DNA of 64,000 bases from Planococcus citri (Eukaryota > Arthropoda > Insecta > Hemiptera > Pseudococcidae). The stretch spans positions 43,586,001-43,650,000 of the forward strand of contig NC_088679.1 of NCBI RefSeq assembly GCF_950023065.1. Direction: 5' to 3'. Positions 1 to 13,100 of the stretch are shown in pieces. Position numbers and translations under genes: made by a program. The stretch's first letter is position 1; the number at the start of each line of letters is the position of its first letter. The notes under the pieces are model-generated. The model was given only the letters and a program-made list of their open reading frames with translations. It made no database searches and was not told where the DNA came from.

Positions 1-3000
1 AATTTCTATCCCCATTTGCTATTTTTGCAGAAAATTAATACAGTAGGTATACGAATATGTATAGTATTTAGGTAGACTATTTCTGCCATTTTCAAAACTT
101 CGCCAAAAATTCATCGACAAATTAACTTTGGCAGCTCAAAACGCGATTTTGGGGACGTATGACATGCTCTAGTGAGCCTAATTCCAATTCAATCCGAATG
201 GACGAGTTGTAGAGGTTCCTTTGTGAGGTGAGGACCCAGAGGTTTCCTCAGTGATATCAGCAACTGGAGGGTTCTTCGATGAAGTTAGCCCTTTTGGATC
301 GCACTCCTTGGAAAAATCTCTTGAGTCGTGAATGTGAAGTATTCTCCTGGTCACATCTTGTTCAAAATAAAAATGAAGTATTGGATCATGTTTTCATTTG
401 GGTTACGTTATCTTAGTCAAATTTAGGAATAGAAGTTGCCCTTTTGATAAGATTGTGCCAAAGGTTGATCTGGGCACCCCATCGTGACTGGTATCTATCC
501 AAAATTCATAAATGTTCCTTTTCTGTGAGTGCCTGATGTTGTATAACAAAAACAGTTTATGGATAAAGTTGCAACTTTCAAGTGTTTTAGATTTTATACA
601 TTTAAAAATACTCTCCGATCGTAAATCGATAGGCCTGATTTCGATAAGAATGCTGGATACAGATGGTGCGGTTAAATAATACAGGTTGTGACTTGTATTG
701 TAACTTGAGCAATTTCAATTGTTTCCAAATGTGGCCTTGTTTCACACCCGGTTACAATCTTTCGGACTGAGCAATGTGGCATCGTTTTCACTGTTGATAG
801 ACGTGAACTGTACGAGTAGTTTTTTAGGTTCATTCGCGTGATCGTTTAATCTCTTTTTTGCTTAATGAGAAAAAAGAATACACGTACATACATACCTACC
901 TAGACCTACTCACGTTGAGTAAAATATTGAGTAATGACAACGATAGTATGGTCGATTCAGCATAGTATAAGTGCATTTAGACGATTACAGCTGATGTGTC
1001 TTTGAACTATGTATATGGGAAAATCGCATTATGCTAACTTTTATAAAATTTACTACGCTACGCACCGGCGGCAATTCGTAACAACATTTTTTTCACATTA
1101 CTCATCAAGTTTTGGAACGTGCATTAGTCGCACACAATACGCATTGTTTACGAATGGTATCTGTGTTGTGAAGCTTGAATATGTGTGCTGTATAGTAGGT
1201 TTGTGTGATTTGTTGTCTTTATTTCTCTTTTAATAATGGGGCAGTGTCGACTTGAATCTTTGAAAAATCTACGTGTGAACCGGAAGGACGAAAAAAATAT
1301 TTGGATTTGAAGTAGGTTCTCTTTTGCAGATGAGCTAGTGCATTATAGGGTGGATCGTGAAAAAAAAGTCGATAGATTTTGACTAAATTTAGCAGAGACC
1401 TTTATTTCAAGTTGTAAATTACTCAAAAAAAATGCTTGCTTTAGAGATGCCCCTGAGGAAGACATAAGGACTCTCAAAAAGGGGCCATTCTCGAGGCAAA
1501 CGTTGTTTTTCCAAAATCATTACTTTAGGATCAAGCCTATGATTTTGGTATACGATGAGGATCGCAAATTGGTAGATAAGATACTGAGAGGGGGGGACTA
1601 TGTTTTAAATTTTGATTTAGAATAGGTAGTTGTGTTTGAGGATTTGAAATCCATAAAAAATTTTAATTTTTTGTATTGAATGGGGAAGTTAAAAATTCAA
1701 AAATCTCTTCTAATTTAGTCTTTCCATTTGTACTCCTGTAATAACCTCAGCTATCTCACTCACTAGACTAGGCATTGACTTTAAACAAAATATGTTTGTA
1801 TTTATTTGAACAAAAAATCGGTTTACATCCAGTTACTGCTTGTAAGTATTCGTAATACGAAATATACGATCAGGAAAAATATGCAATATGTATTAAATAC
1901 GTATTAAATCATCAGGCGTAAACTTAGCAATACAATTAGCAATGATGGAGTGGTCGTTGGCAGTCATGGTCATGACTTTTCCTTGTTGAAATAATTATCA
2001 GATCAGTGTTAGGCGTACCATACGAGGACGAAATAACGCAGGAACGGTTATTTGGTATACTTTACTAACTGTTTACTGCTGTATAGGTATTTCAAAACGA
2101 TGCGGTGGTGAGGTACTGTTACAAACGTTGGTGTATGTAGATGCAGTGGAGTCGAGTAACCTAACTATGCATAAAAGATTTTTGTGAAAAGAGCTTATAG
2201 TATGTGTAGTCCTAGTATAATAAGCAGGGGATTTGAAACCTAATACAGGAACCGGTCCCTTGATAAGGACTAGTTTGGTTTGAAATACACATTTAAAAGG
2301 GGTTGTGTTGATAAACATATTGAAGATTGTGGATGTGTAAAGAAAGTAAACAACTTGTTGAAGACTCGTCGACGAGTTTATTTGCTCGAAGAAAACATAC
2401 AAGGTGTTCCAATTTGGCTTGTTAAGCTAATGGAACATAAGAGTGCTGGCGGAAATTAGATAAAAACATGTGTATGTGTAAATGATCTGAAGGAGCTACA
2501 AATGGATTAAATCTATCTGAAAAAAAAACAAAAACAAAAACTTGATTATTTTGATTTTTTTAAAAATAGCAATAATACCAAAAAGTTGGCATCACTACGT
2601 TCCAAAATATTTCCCCAGTTTCATAGATATCTTTCAAAGTTGTGGCATTATTAATGCGGAACAAATACTTTTATTTGGGACTGGGTCATTTCTCCAAAAA
2701 CAGGTTGAGTAGCGTCAGGAGCAAAGAAAACATGATTCTTTCGAAAACTCTATGAGAACCCATTGCTCTCTTCTGGGGACACTTCCGGAGCTAAAAAATT
2801 TTCTGAATAATTTTCAACTCGAAATGAAGGTCTCTGCTAAATTTGGTTAAAATTCGGCGACTTTTTGAGAATATTTTTGGCACTCTATCTCCGGGTGTCA
2901 TTCGTTTGGAAAAAGTACATCAGCTCAGTTTTATTTGGAATGGGCTACAGAACGTACTCTCTAAATTTGAAACAGTCAATTCAGTAAATTTTTTACTGTT

Positions 3001-4114
3001 TTGCAGTAAAAAACTACTGCTTTTAAGAAGCCAAAATGTCGTGACTGCTAAGCAGTGAAATTTCACTGTTTCAAATTTAGAGAGATAGCTTTAACCCAGA
3101 AGAGATGGACCTACATAACATCGTAATATTTTACTATAAAACAAAAATTTTTTAGCAAGTCCGCTTCGTTAGAATGATGAATTTTTACCATACATTAAGA
3201 CTATCTTAAGGGAGGTATCTCAAGTAACAGGAAAATTTTGAGCTGAGATCAAAGGAGCATTCAAACTGAACGATCATGCAAAATTTCAGATTTTGAGTTT
3301 CATTTTTCAAATTTTGGGAAATTTTTGGAAATTGGAATTTGAGTTGCAGAAAGGTATCAATTTTCAGATCACCTTTTCAGGTGTCGATTATGTGGTGACT
3401 TCGACGCAGACAAACTGGACCGGACAGTTGATGACGAGAGGATGAAGTTCCTCGAATATTGGGACAAGAAGGGAATTTAGATAGTATTGCCGACCGGACA
3501 AGAGAGAAAAAAAATTCAGATTAGGTACTTATGAGTTGTTAGACTTCAATTTTTAATTCCAATTTTTTTTCATCTGTATTCTGTCTGCAACTAAACCACC
3601 CCAAGTAACATTACATTATAGATTGAAAATAAGAGTGTTGACCAAATTTCAACTTTCTATACCTCCATTAAAATGAAATTTTGATAATTTTCATAGAGCA
3701 CAATTGAAAGATGAAAAATGTCTCAAAATTCGAAGAATGACATTTCAGCGCCTAGAATTCTTTTTGGCTGGCACATTTGTTTACTATTTCAATTTTTTTC
3801 TGCCGACCATCTTTGTATAATCAGTGCTGGAAGTTGTTGGTTTTTCGGAAAATTTTCAAATTCCTGTCCCTTGGAATGCCAAGGTGATAGACTCTCTCTG
3901 TTCGTAAAAAGTTTTTGTTTCTCTTTTTCTATGTAACTGATTTTTACCCGCATTCAAATCATATTGGATGTTGAAATTAGGGAGGGACACCCTGTGCAAT
4001 GTGCATGTGTATTGCGTACCTTTGTATGAGAAAAAAGTACCATACTTTACCTACTCACTGTACCAACTGTTTTATTTACGTAATAATCTAACGTTGACGA
4101 TATTGTTATTACAG
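1..4114. other. Non-coding stretch left of the first visible prominin exon
   Basis: No exon I can defend is visible here. The stretch is probably intron of the prominin gene, because the first visible exon at 4115 opens in the middle of the protein with an acceptor. It contains copy A of a foldback repeat family (about 1347-2880) and a short GC-richer open stretch at 3379-3480, both listed separately. The rest is AT-rich with short homopolymer runs. Confidence 0.6.
1347..2880. repeat. Foldback family, copy A
   Basis: The left arm begins AGGGTGGATCGTGAAAA and continues GATTTTGACTAAATTTAGCA. The right arm, ending near 2870, is the inverted counterpart (TGCTAAATTTGGTTAAAATT). The right arm extends to about 2560 and contains inner family phrases such as CTGGGTCATTTCTCCAAAAA. 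The 1-kb middle is unlike the other copies, so it may carry another insertion. Confidence 0.65.
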
Positions 4115-7100
4115 GTTCGGAGTAATATGCGCTTTCGCAACCAATGAAGTCTTGGAAGAAGGAGTTACCAATTTACCGAAAAACGTTCGCACTGCCTTTA
4201 CCGATACCGAACTGTATATTAATAATACGAAGAAAGTAAGATCCTAATTGTTATTGTACTTTTTTTCACACAAATTTGTCATTGAAACTACATCGACACT
4301 TGCACTGTCGCTATAATAATTACTGGCGTAATTAATTATCCGCGAGAGTAAAATTTTATTTTTATCTCATATCGCAGATGGTTATCGTTTTAAAAGATTT
4401 TTTGTTTGTAAAAGTTTATCAATATGGGCGGTAATTAAGCTTCTTTAGAGAGAAACTGCGTTGCATTTCATTGAATTTATTGTCGTTCGCGCCGGAAAGG
4501 CTTGATATATAACCGTTTTAGCGACTCTAACGGGATGTAAATTGGTAAATTGGCCTGTTGTTAGTCGTTCTACTTGTAAGTCTCACACAGTATTAGCTTG
4601 AAAACTAAAAAGAATGTAGTACATCATGAGATGAAGTTTTTTTTTCTGTGTGTGAAGCTGTATAAATAGTTAAGTAGGTAGTAGGTAGTACTAGGTACCT
4701 ACTTCGTGTACATATAATTCGATCATCATAGCCTTATTTTGAAATCAAGGCTATTCCAAGTGAAATGAAATCGTTGCCTTATGGTTTGTTGAAATGGAAA
4801 TTATCGCGATGAATTGACTTTCATGTTATTGTTTTTGGACCATGCCGCGGAAAACAATACTTTTTATTTCTCCAACTTGGTCGATAATTGTTTAAGAAAT
4901 CGAGGGATTGGAATTTTCAAAGTTGAGAAGTACTACAATAATCGTATTTTTTTTTACAATTGATAGGTGTGCACGTATCGACATAGGTATACGATTACAT
5001 TGTGAAAATATACATAGGTACCTATTTCGCGAAAATAATTTTCCTCGCAGCTCGCTCATATCACGTATTCGTGATACGGCTCCATCAAGCGAAACAATAT
5101 GGTCGGTAACGGTTGAAAAGTAGAAATGATTATAATTATACAACTGCAGATAGATGAAAATCATCGCGAAGAATTGACCTCGTGTTTGGATGAAGCCCTT
5201 GAAATGCGTTCGATCTGAATGAAAGCACATTTATGAATTAGTTCCGTCCGCGTGGAGCACAAAGCGTCAAAATTTCATATCGCTCATATCAAATGTAATA
5301 GAATTTCCTGGTCTTATGATTTCCTCACTCCTGCGATGATTATATCGTATTGTATCGAGCTTTGACATATTTTGAGCGACTTTTTTTTTAATTGTTTAAA
5401 AATTATCAAGGCGTTCTCGCGGTTTTTTTGTTGGTCGCTGATTGCATTGCGCTTTACTTTGAAACCTGACTATAATCCTATATATTTATTTTAATGAATC
5501 ACCCATAAAATTTTATAACAATTGGTATAATTTGCGATGTGGTTGTAGACAAACCGTCACGTATTAGCGTGATTGGAATTTCATTCATTCTATGAAATTC
5601 GTACCTATTATTATTTATTTTAAAATATTCATCGCGGTATAGTAGTGAGTTTTTTTATTCGGACGCGTATATTGATTTCTTAGCATGTGTAATAGAATAG
5701 TTCAACGAACTACGAGACTGAATGTTTTGTGTTTTCTAATGTTTAATTAATGCGTAAGGACGGCGGCGGCAATGACGACGATAGCAACATAACAAAAGCT
5801 ATACTCGCGTAAGAAGCACGTTTCGAGTATAGATTTACATGCAATGTGTGCTGGAGAAGGAGATATTTGTAGCACTTGTTGTATTTTCGATTCTTGATAC
5901 GAGTGTCAGCAGAGATGAGAGGTGGGAAAGGTTGAGGAGTGATGAGATTTTTCCTCGAGGTGCTTTGAAATTACTAGTCTCTGAAGAGTCTTTCTCACAG
6001 TTGGCTTTTGAATTTACCTATGCAAAAATTGCAAAAATTTCCTGACGTTTTTTAATGTATCACGTTTACTTATCAGTTATCTATCGCAAGTATTTTTGAA
6101 AGTAAATTTTTTTTCATTTGAAACCAAAAGTAAATATTGCTCTCTAATTTGAGATTTTGACAACTGCGAAGTAGAAGTTTTAGTTTTCAAGTTAGTTGAA
6201 ATAACTTGATTTGAAAATATTAATGCACACGAAAAAGATGATTATTTTTTCCGAAAAATTATGTAGATTATTTTATCGGTGAATGTATGCTTTATCGCAA
6301 ATTGAACTAACTAACTACATGGCTAATACTGATAAATATGTACTTTCTTTTTGATTACAGGAAATTAATACGTTACTGGTGACGAATTTCAAAGAGTTGG
6401 AAAAAACGCTGCTAAATATACTTCAAGGTGAGTAAAATTTGTACGGTGGAATTCAAACGAAAATAAATCATTAATCATGGCATTTTCTACGAAAATACAT
6501 GTACAAAATTTTAAATTCCATCTAGCGCTCTTGGTGATTTAAAAAAAAAATGAATTATCAAACTAGGTACCCGGGATGTATCAAAACCCAACTATCCGGG
6601 TAATATGAGTTAAGATAAACTCGATGAACTCCAATTATTGAGCATGTGATACCATAAATGAAAAAAACATAATCCCTCTTCCTTTTGCAATCAGCAATCA
6701 GTTGACAACTTAAAAGATTCATACCCATAATCAACATTCAACGTCCTTATCTGTTCATTAATTTCAAATTGTTCTTGCATATTACATCCGTCGCCAACTG
6801 ATAAGGATGATTTGTATTATTAGAAAAAAAAACCTTTCGTCATCGACTTGAGATGAATCATACTTTTGTATTTGCATATTTTTTCTTCCCATTTCTGTCT
6901 AACAAAAAAATTAATTCGTATTAGTATTATTAAAGCCAAAAACATAATTTACGAATAGGAACCTACTATAACCTATCATATGTACTCGTAGTATAATATG
7001 CATTTCCGACAAATTTTCAGTGTATGGTTTTCCAAAATGAACTATCCGGGGCCCAATTTCAACTTTGAGCTTCACAGCCTGTATGCAAAAAGATCCAGCA

Positions 7101-10100
7101 TAGAAGTGGAACTATATGCACTTCACAAAAAACTAAGCCAGACCATACCAAAACTGCAGTGGGATGAAATGGAAAGAAAGATGTTCAGATCAATTGAGGA
7201 GAAAAAGAGAAAGAAAAGAAATTCACAAAACAAAAAGTTGAAAAATCTGTTAAAAGAAAAAAGTAACCATAGTGGTGTTAGCAATGTTGTTAGTGTCAGT
7301 GGCAGTGACAGTAATGGTGTTAATGAGACTACTGTGTATGTGAAAAACCTAACTGACGTGGTGTTCTCCAAAGAAGAATTGGATCTTCTAAACAAGGGTC
7401 TAAAATTCTCTTTACCACCCATGAGGCCTCCTATTGAAGATATTATTTCTGATGTGGATGCTTCATTGTGGAGAGAGACCTCAGAAACAAAAATCAGCAT
7501 AAAGAAAGAAGTGGTAGACATCATCAAAACCCATAAACCAACAAGAATTCCATTTCATCCCCACAACAACACCATCAAAAGCTTGAGACAGAAAGGTGTC
7601 TACTATATGAAAGCAGACAAGGGAAACACCGTAGTGATAATGAAGAAAGATGAATACTTGGAAAAGTGTGAAACCCTTCTTAATGAAGGACCTTATGAGA
7701 AGTTAAAAAGTGATCCTGTGGATAAAATGGTGAAAGAAGTGAAAAGTTTGGTGAAAACTACTCCCTTCCTTAATAACACTCCTTTTCCTTCCAATCCTAA
7801 AGTTCCTAAAATGTACTGTCTTCCCAAGATCCATAAACCTAACTATCCTATGAGACCAATTGTGGCCAATATCAACTCTCCTTCCTATAACATTGCCAAA
7901 AAACTCCTTTGTAACCTCCAAAACCTTCCTTTTCCTGAAACTCTTCAAGTTAAAAATAATTATGAACTTGCAGAAAAACTGCAAGGGATTACTATTAATG
8001 ACACAGACAGGCTCATATCTTTTGATGTACAAAATCTTTTCCCCAGTGTGCCTATTCCTGAGACTTTAGAAATGATAGAAAACTGGCTAAAAGAACAAAA
8101 TATCAACAAAAAAGAAATAACCCATTATATGAATACTATAAAATTATGCACTTCCCAAAACATTTTCCAAATAAATGGAACTTACTACAAACAAACAGGA
8201 GGCACAGCTATGGGCAACCCCTTATCTCCCTTTCTGGCAAATTTTTTCATGAGCCACCTTGAGACAAAATTCAAAAAGAACAATAAAAACTTTCCCAAAG
8301 CATGGTTTAGATATGTTGATGACATCCTGTGTATCATTCCTGAAGACTTCAACATTGAGGAATTCCTCAATGCTTTAAATAGTCTCTATCCTACCATCAA
8401 ATTCACTTATGAGCTTGAACAACAAAACAAACTCCCTTTTCTGGACATGTTAATCATTAGACATTCTGACCATCTTGAATTTGATATCTATAGAAAACCC
8501 ACCCACACCAATAACTACATTCCTTCAGACTCTTTCCAGCCTTGGAACCAAAAATTTGCTGCTTTCAACAGCATGATACACAGGTGTTTAAATCTCCCCC
8601 TAAATAAAAATAACCAAAATAAAGAAATAAAAAACATCATGTCTATTGCTTCCAACCTTGGCTACACAAAAACATCTATCCAAAAACTTATAAGAAAACA
8701 TGAAAACAAAAAACTAATCAGAGATGCCACAACCTTTATTGCTGAAAAAGATGATGTCAAAAGAGTTAGGATCAGTTACTATCCCCCTCTCACAAATAAA
8801 ATGAAAACAGTCTTCAGAAAACACAACATACAACCCATTTTCACCAATGATAACAAAATTAAAAACCTTCTTGGTAACACTAAAGACAAAGACAAACCTG
8901 AAGACTGTAGTGGCATCTACAAAATCAAATGTAAAGATTGCCAAGGAATTTATATAGGTCAAACCAAAAGAAACATCAAAAAGAGGTTCAAGGAACATCT
9001 TTATTATGCTAAATACAAATATGAAAATAAGTCTGCTCTCTCAGATCATCTCATTGCCACCAACCACACTACTTCCTTTGAAAACCTGAACCTCATACAA
9101 AAAATAGATAAACCATCTCAATTAAACATTAGGGAAGCAATAGCCATGATGAAAAACAAAACAAATTTACTAAATAATGACTTAAAACCCTTAGAAAATA
9201 TCCTACTTTCTGTTATTAAAACCAAACTTGAAGACATGACTCCTACCACATCCTCACCTACAACCACACCCTCTTCCACATGACCACACCCTTGTACTGC
9301 CACACCCTTGTACTGTTAAACTACCACACCCTTGTACACTAGTATATAAGCTTGTAGACTTGGTTATTTTGTTCAATAGTGATTTAAGCCTGATGATGAA
9401 CACTTGGTGTTTGAAAAGCTTTGCACTAATAAATAGTAAAAACTGAGAAGCAAGAGTTATTTCTTCCTAATTTTAAAGTGACTTGAAATGATTTAAAAAG
9501 AAGGAAAGCCGAAAGGTCGTAATCTTTCACTTTAACCAGAAAATTACGAGAAAACATATTTTCCAAAATAGGTTTACCTATATCATATTCAAAATGTACC
9601 TAATCTTTACCCGCTAAAGATGGTACTTGATCATTCTATCAGAAAAAATTGCTCGATTATTTTTTTGCTTTGTTTTTTCGAAAATTCTCAATCATCTAAT
9701 TCTCTCAGCCACATGTCTATCTCGATTAATACCTATTTATTTAAACGAAGAGATGCTGTGCTCCTGTACAATGTACATACATACATATATACATTGTATG
9801 ACGACACATTAAATTAGATGCATTTAGGTCGTGTCACACTTGGGTAAAATGTCCGACCTGTCGGGTCATACTTATATAAACTGTAGCTCTCGAGCTAAAT
9901 TACCAACAACGTATCGGATCTTGCACCCTGCAATATGTCCACTGATTAATAACCTTTACGCTCGAATGGGTGCAATTGATACGCCTCCACCTTGAAATAC
10001 GTCGTTGGCCGTAGATTTTCGCGTAATTGTCTTTATAAAGAACACGACGAATTAGAAAAATACCTCCGTTATGGCTTCACGACCATAATAAACGTTTGCT

Positions 10101-13100
10101 TCGTTCAACAGCTAGTGGAAAAATCGTTCTGGACAAGCTAACCCAAGAAACCAACGCTACAGTGTTATGGAATCTGACTACCATTATCGAAGGACTCCGT
10201 ATTGTACGAAATGATCTTACTAAAGTTAACCAATTGACTGAATCTTTGCACGAGAGGTCTTCGCGTTTAGATTTTGGTACGTATTAACGTATTGTACATA
10301 TTTTAAAATTTTAAATGAAAAACAAATGACAGAAAACGAATAGATGATAATGTTATTTTGTTATTGTTTTAGGTTTGAAACAAATTGGTATGAAAATAGC
10401 TAACGATATGAAACAATGTCAAAGAGAATCGCATTGTAAAGATTTTAACCGAAGATATAACGCTAATAGTTTATCTTTGGAAGCGAATTTTTCACGAGTA
10501 AGTCGTTGTATTTCATAATAATGATGAAAACATACCACACTTGTACTTATTTCAGCATGTTGCGAAGAAAGAAAAAAATTAATGAAATTGTGTACTCAGC
10601 CAAAAATAGAAAATTTGATCAAATTCCAATATAAATTAGATAAAATTTCCTAAAATATTACAAAAAATTACTCACTAAGCTACAAAAATTTGATAAATTT
10701 ATTCAAAAATCGTTGTAAATTATATCAAAATGCATAAAATGGGACCTTGGTTCTGTAAAATGGCGTAAAATTGTTTCGAAGATTTTTAAAAAATGTCAAA
10801 AGTCATGAGAATATTAAGAAAATTCATTCATAAGATATCAAGTCTAAAATTTTGTAGAATATTCAAAAAGTGCAAAAAATATTTTCAAAATTTCTTAGAA
10901 TTACTAAAAAAAAAAAAAAAACTGTCGAAGTTTAGCAAAAATTTAATGAAAGGTTAATTAAGAAAAATCATTAAAATGGCAAAAAATTTATAAAATACCT
11001 ACTCATTGCCAAAATTTTGCGAAATATTAAAAAATAGGACAAAATATTGGCCAGAGTTCTTGGAATTACCCGAAATCACCCAAAAATTAGAAAAATGGCT
11101 GTGAATTTTATATTTAAACAAAATTTTAGAAATATTATTATGAAATTTAAAATCCCATGTATTTAACTATGTTGAAATTATTTAAAATTCCTAACAAAAA
11201 AAATTGCTAAATTATTAGGTTATATTTCCATTTATTGGATGTCACATAAAAAAATCGAAAAGAAAAAAATATTTTTGAAGGGATTTATTAATTTTAGATC
11301 TGTAATATTCAATTTTTGGTGATTTAAAAATTAATACTTTGTATTTTTTAAGTTGCCAGTTTTTAATAGAAAAGTGACGTTTTTGAAATGAGGAAAATTT
11401 CTATTAAAATTTACGAAAAAATTATTTCCGACCAAACACTATAATCTCCTAAGACTAAATTTCATCACTTCGTCAACTGAATTCCCTATGACATTTCGAT
11501 TTCCTGAAAAATTATAAATTTTGACTGAATTAATAATTTCAAAAGTGTTAAAACATTGAAAATTGTTGGTAAAATCGCCTAGTGCTCTGCCTAATTCTCA
11601 ATAGAAATGATTAAAGTTTCGGTATTCTTCAGAGGTATGGCCGAACATATGTGCCATTTCGGTTTCTTCAAAAATTGAAATCTTGTTAAAAACTTTCCAC
11701 GTTACGAACTTTATGCGACATCCTGTACTGTTTAGTGTCTTGTCTAATACTCGTAATATGTATGTTTAAGCATGTAAAAAATATTGTATTAACAATTGGT
11801 GTGTTTTTTTCACGCTTTCTTTTTCCTTTTTGGAAGATTATCGAAACGTATTTACCAGAGGTATACCTCGATGTTAAAATTGAAAATGAAACAATTATCT
11901 GTAAGAAATTCGAACTAGCTTATTTAAATTTTTCGTGCTATTTTCAGTTACCTAACGTAACGGCTGGATTACAAAGCTTATCTGAACTTACGGCAGAAGG
12001 TATCGAAGGCGAGGTACTCAAGGGTAAGAAGGAGCTGGAGAAGATACAAGCTTACGTACAACAATCTGTCGACAATAATGTACCGTTAATTATGGAAAAT
12101 ATCAAGAAAACAGGTAATTATCGGGTAATTATGATCGCGTGAAAAAGTCGACGTGCTTGTTAATAATAATGTACTCGTATTGCATTTTAGGCGCGGCTAT
12201 CGAAACCGGAGCTCAAAGAATTATTAAAATACTCGACAATATGAACTCTGTTATCGATAAATCGATCCATAAACCGATCGGTAGCGGCGAACAAATGATC
12301 TCATACTTTTCACCTTATCGGTGCGTCTATCTACGTGAACAATGAATTTTTCATAGAAAGTCACGTTTTACCGATATTTGTTGGAAAATTTTTCAATATT
12401 TGTGCGTTCTGTTTCAGATACTATGTATGTTTCGCGGCTAGTTGCACTTTGTTGATAATTTTAATTTGTTTGACTTTCGGATTGCTGTGCGGATGCTGTG
12501 GTAGTCGACCTAACAGCGGGTACTCGGAAGATTGTTGTAATAAAGGAACGGGGTCTCGTTATTTGATGTTGTAAGTGAAGTGTATTACTCGATGATAAGA
12601 ATTTAATGCGCGAATTTCGCGCGCATAGAGACTGCAATGTGTAATGATGTAGCAGTTTATTGACATCATAATACGTATCCGTTTGTCTGTCTGCAGAGCT
12701 GTATGGCTGATGTTTTTATCGAGCGGTGTTTTGATGGCTGTTGCGCTGATATACTTCGTAGGCGGAATCATGACCGATAAACTGATATGTCATTCGTTGA
12801 AAGATCCTCATAATAGTCGTACGTTCCACTTACTGGATAAACTTTCGAATATCGAACGATATTATAAAAGTGACGATAGCATCGAAATGGAACCGGTTAA
12901 TTTGAGGACCATTATTAGGTTTGTAGTTTGTATTTCGTATGTTGCACCATGTGCAGGTGGTGAAAGATTGATAATGGTTTATACGAGTATTTTAATAAAA
13001 TATTGTTTTGAATTTACAGAAGTTGCCACCATAATTTAAGTTTATACGAAGTGCTACAGCTAGAAAAACGAATTGATATTTCCGAAGTCGCCGGGTATTC

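Larger units (their letters stand above)
7015..9475 (+). mobile_element. Penelope-like retroelement, apparently intact coding region
   Basis: The element lies inside the prominin intron 6428-10111, in the same orientation as the gene. It has one long A-rich open frame encoding reverse transcriptase plus a GIY-YIG nuclease, then short tandem repeats and a hammerhead-like motif, and fades out near 9475. The 3' limit comes from similarity to a second copy at about 23333-23445, which also ends shortly after a TTCTT-rich segment. The 5' limit is uncertain; the sequence before 7015 looks like ordinary intron. No full pseudo-LTR is recognised upstream, so the copy may be 5'-truncated just before its ORF. 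The uninterrupted frame suggests a recent insertion. Confidence 0.88.

Noticed and set aside
4892..5230. Overlapping open frames on both strands within a prominin intron
   Set aside because: Both lie between correctly spliced prominin exons and resemble no protein. Overlap on two strands is typical of chance.
7123..9303. Several minus-strand frames opposite the Penelope ORF
   Set aside because: They are shadows of the strongly motif-bearing plus-strand frame.
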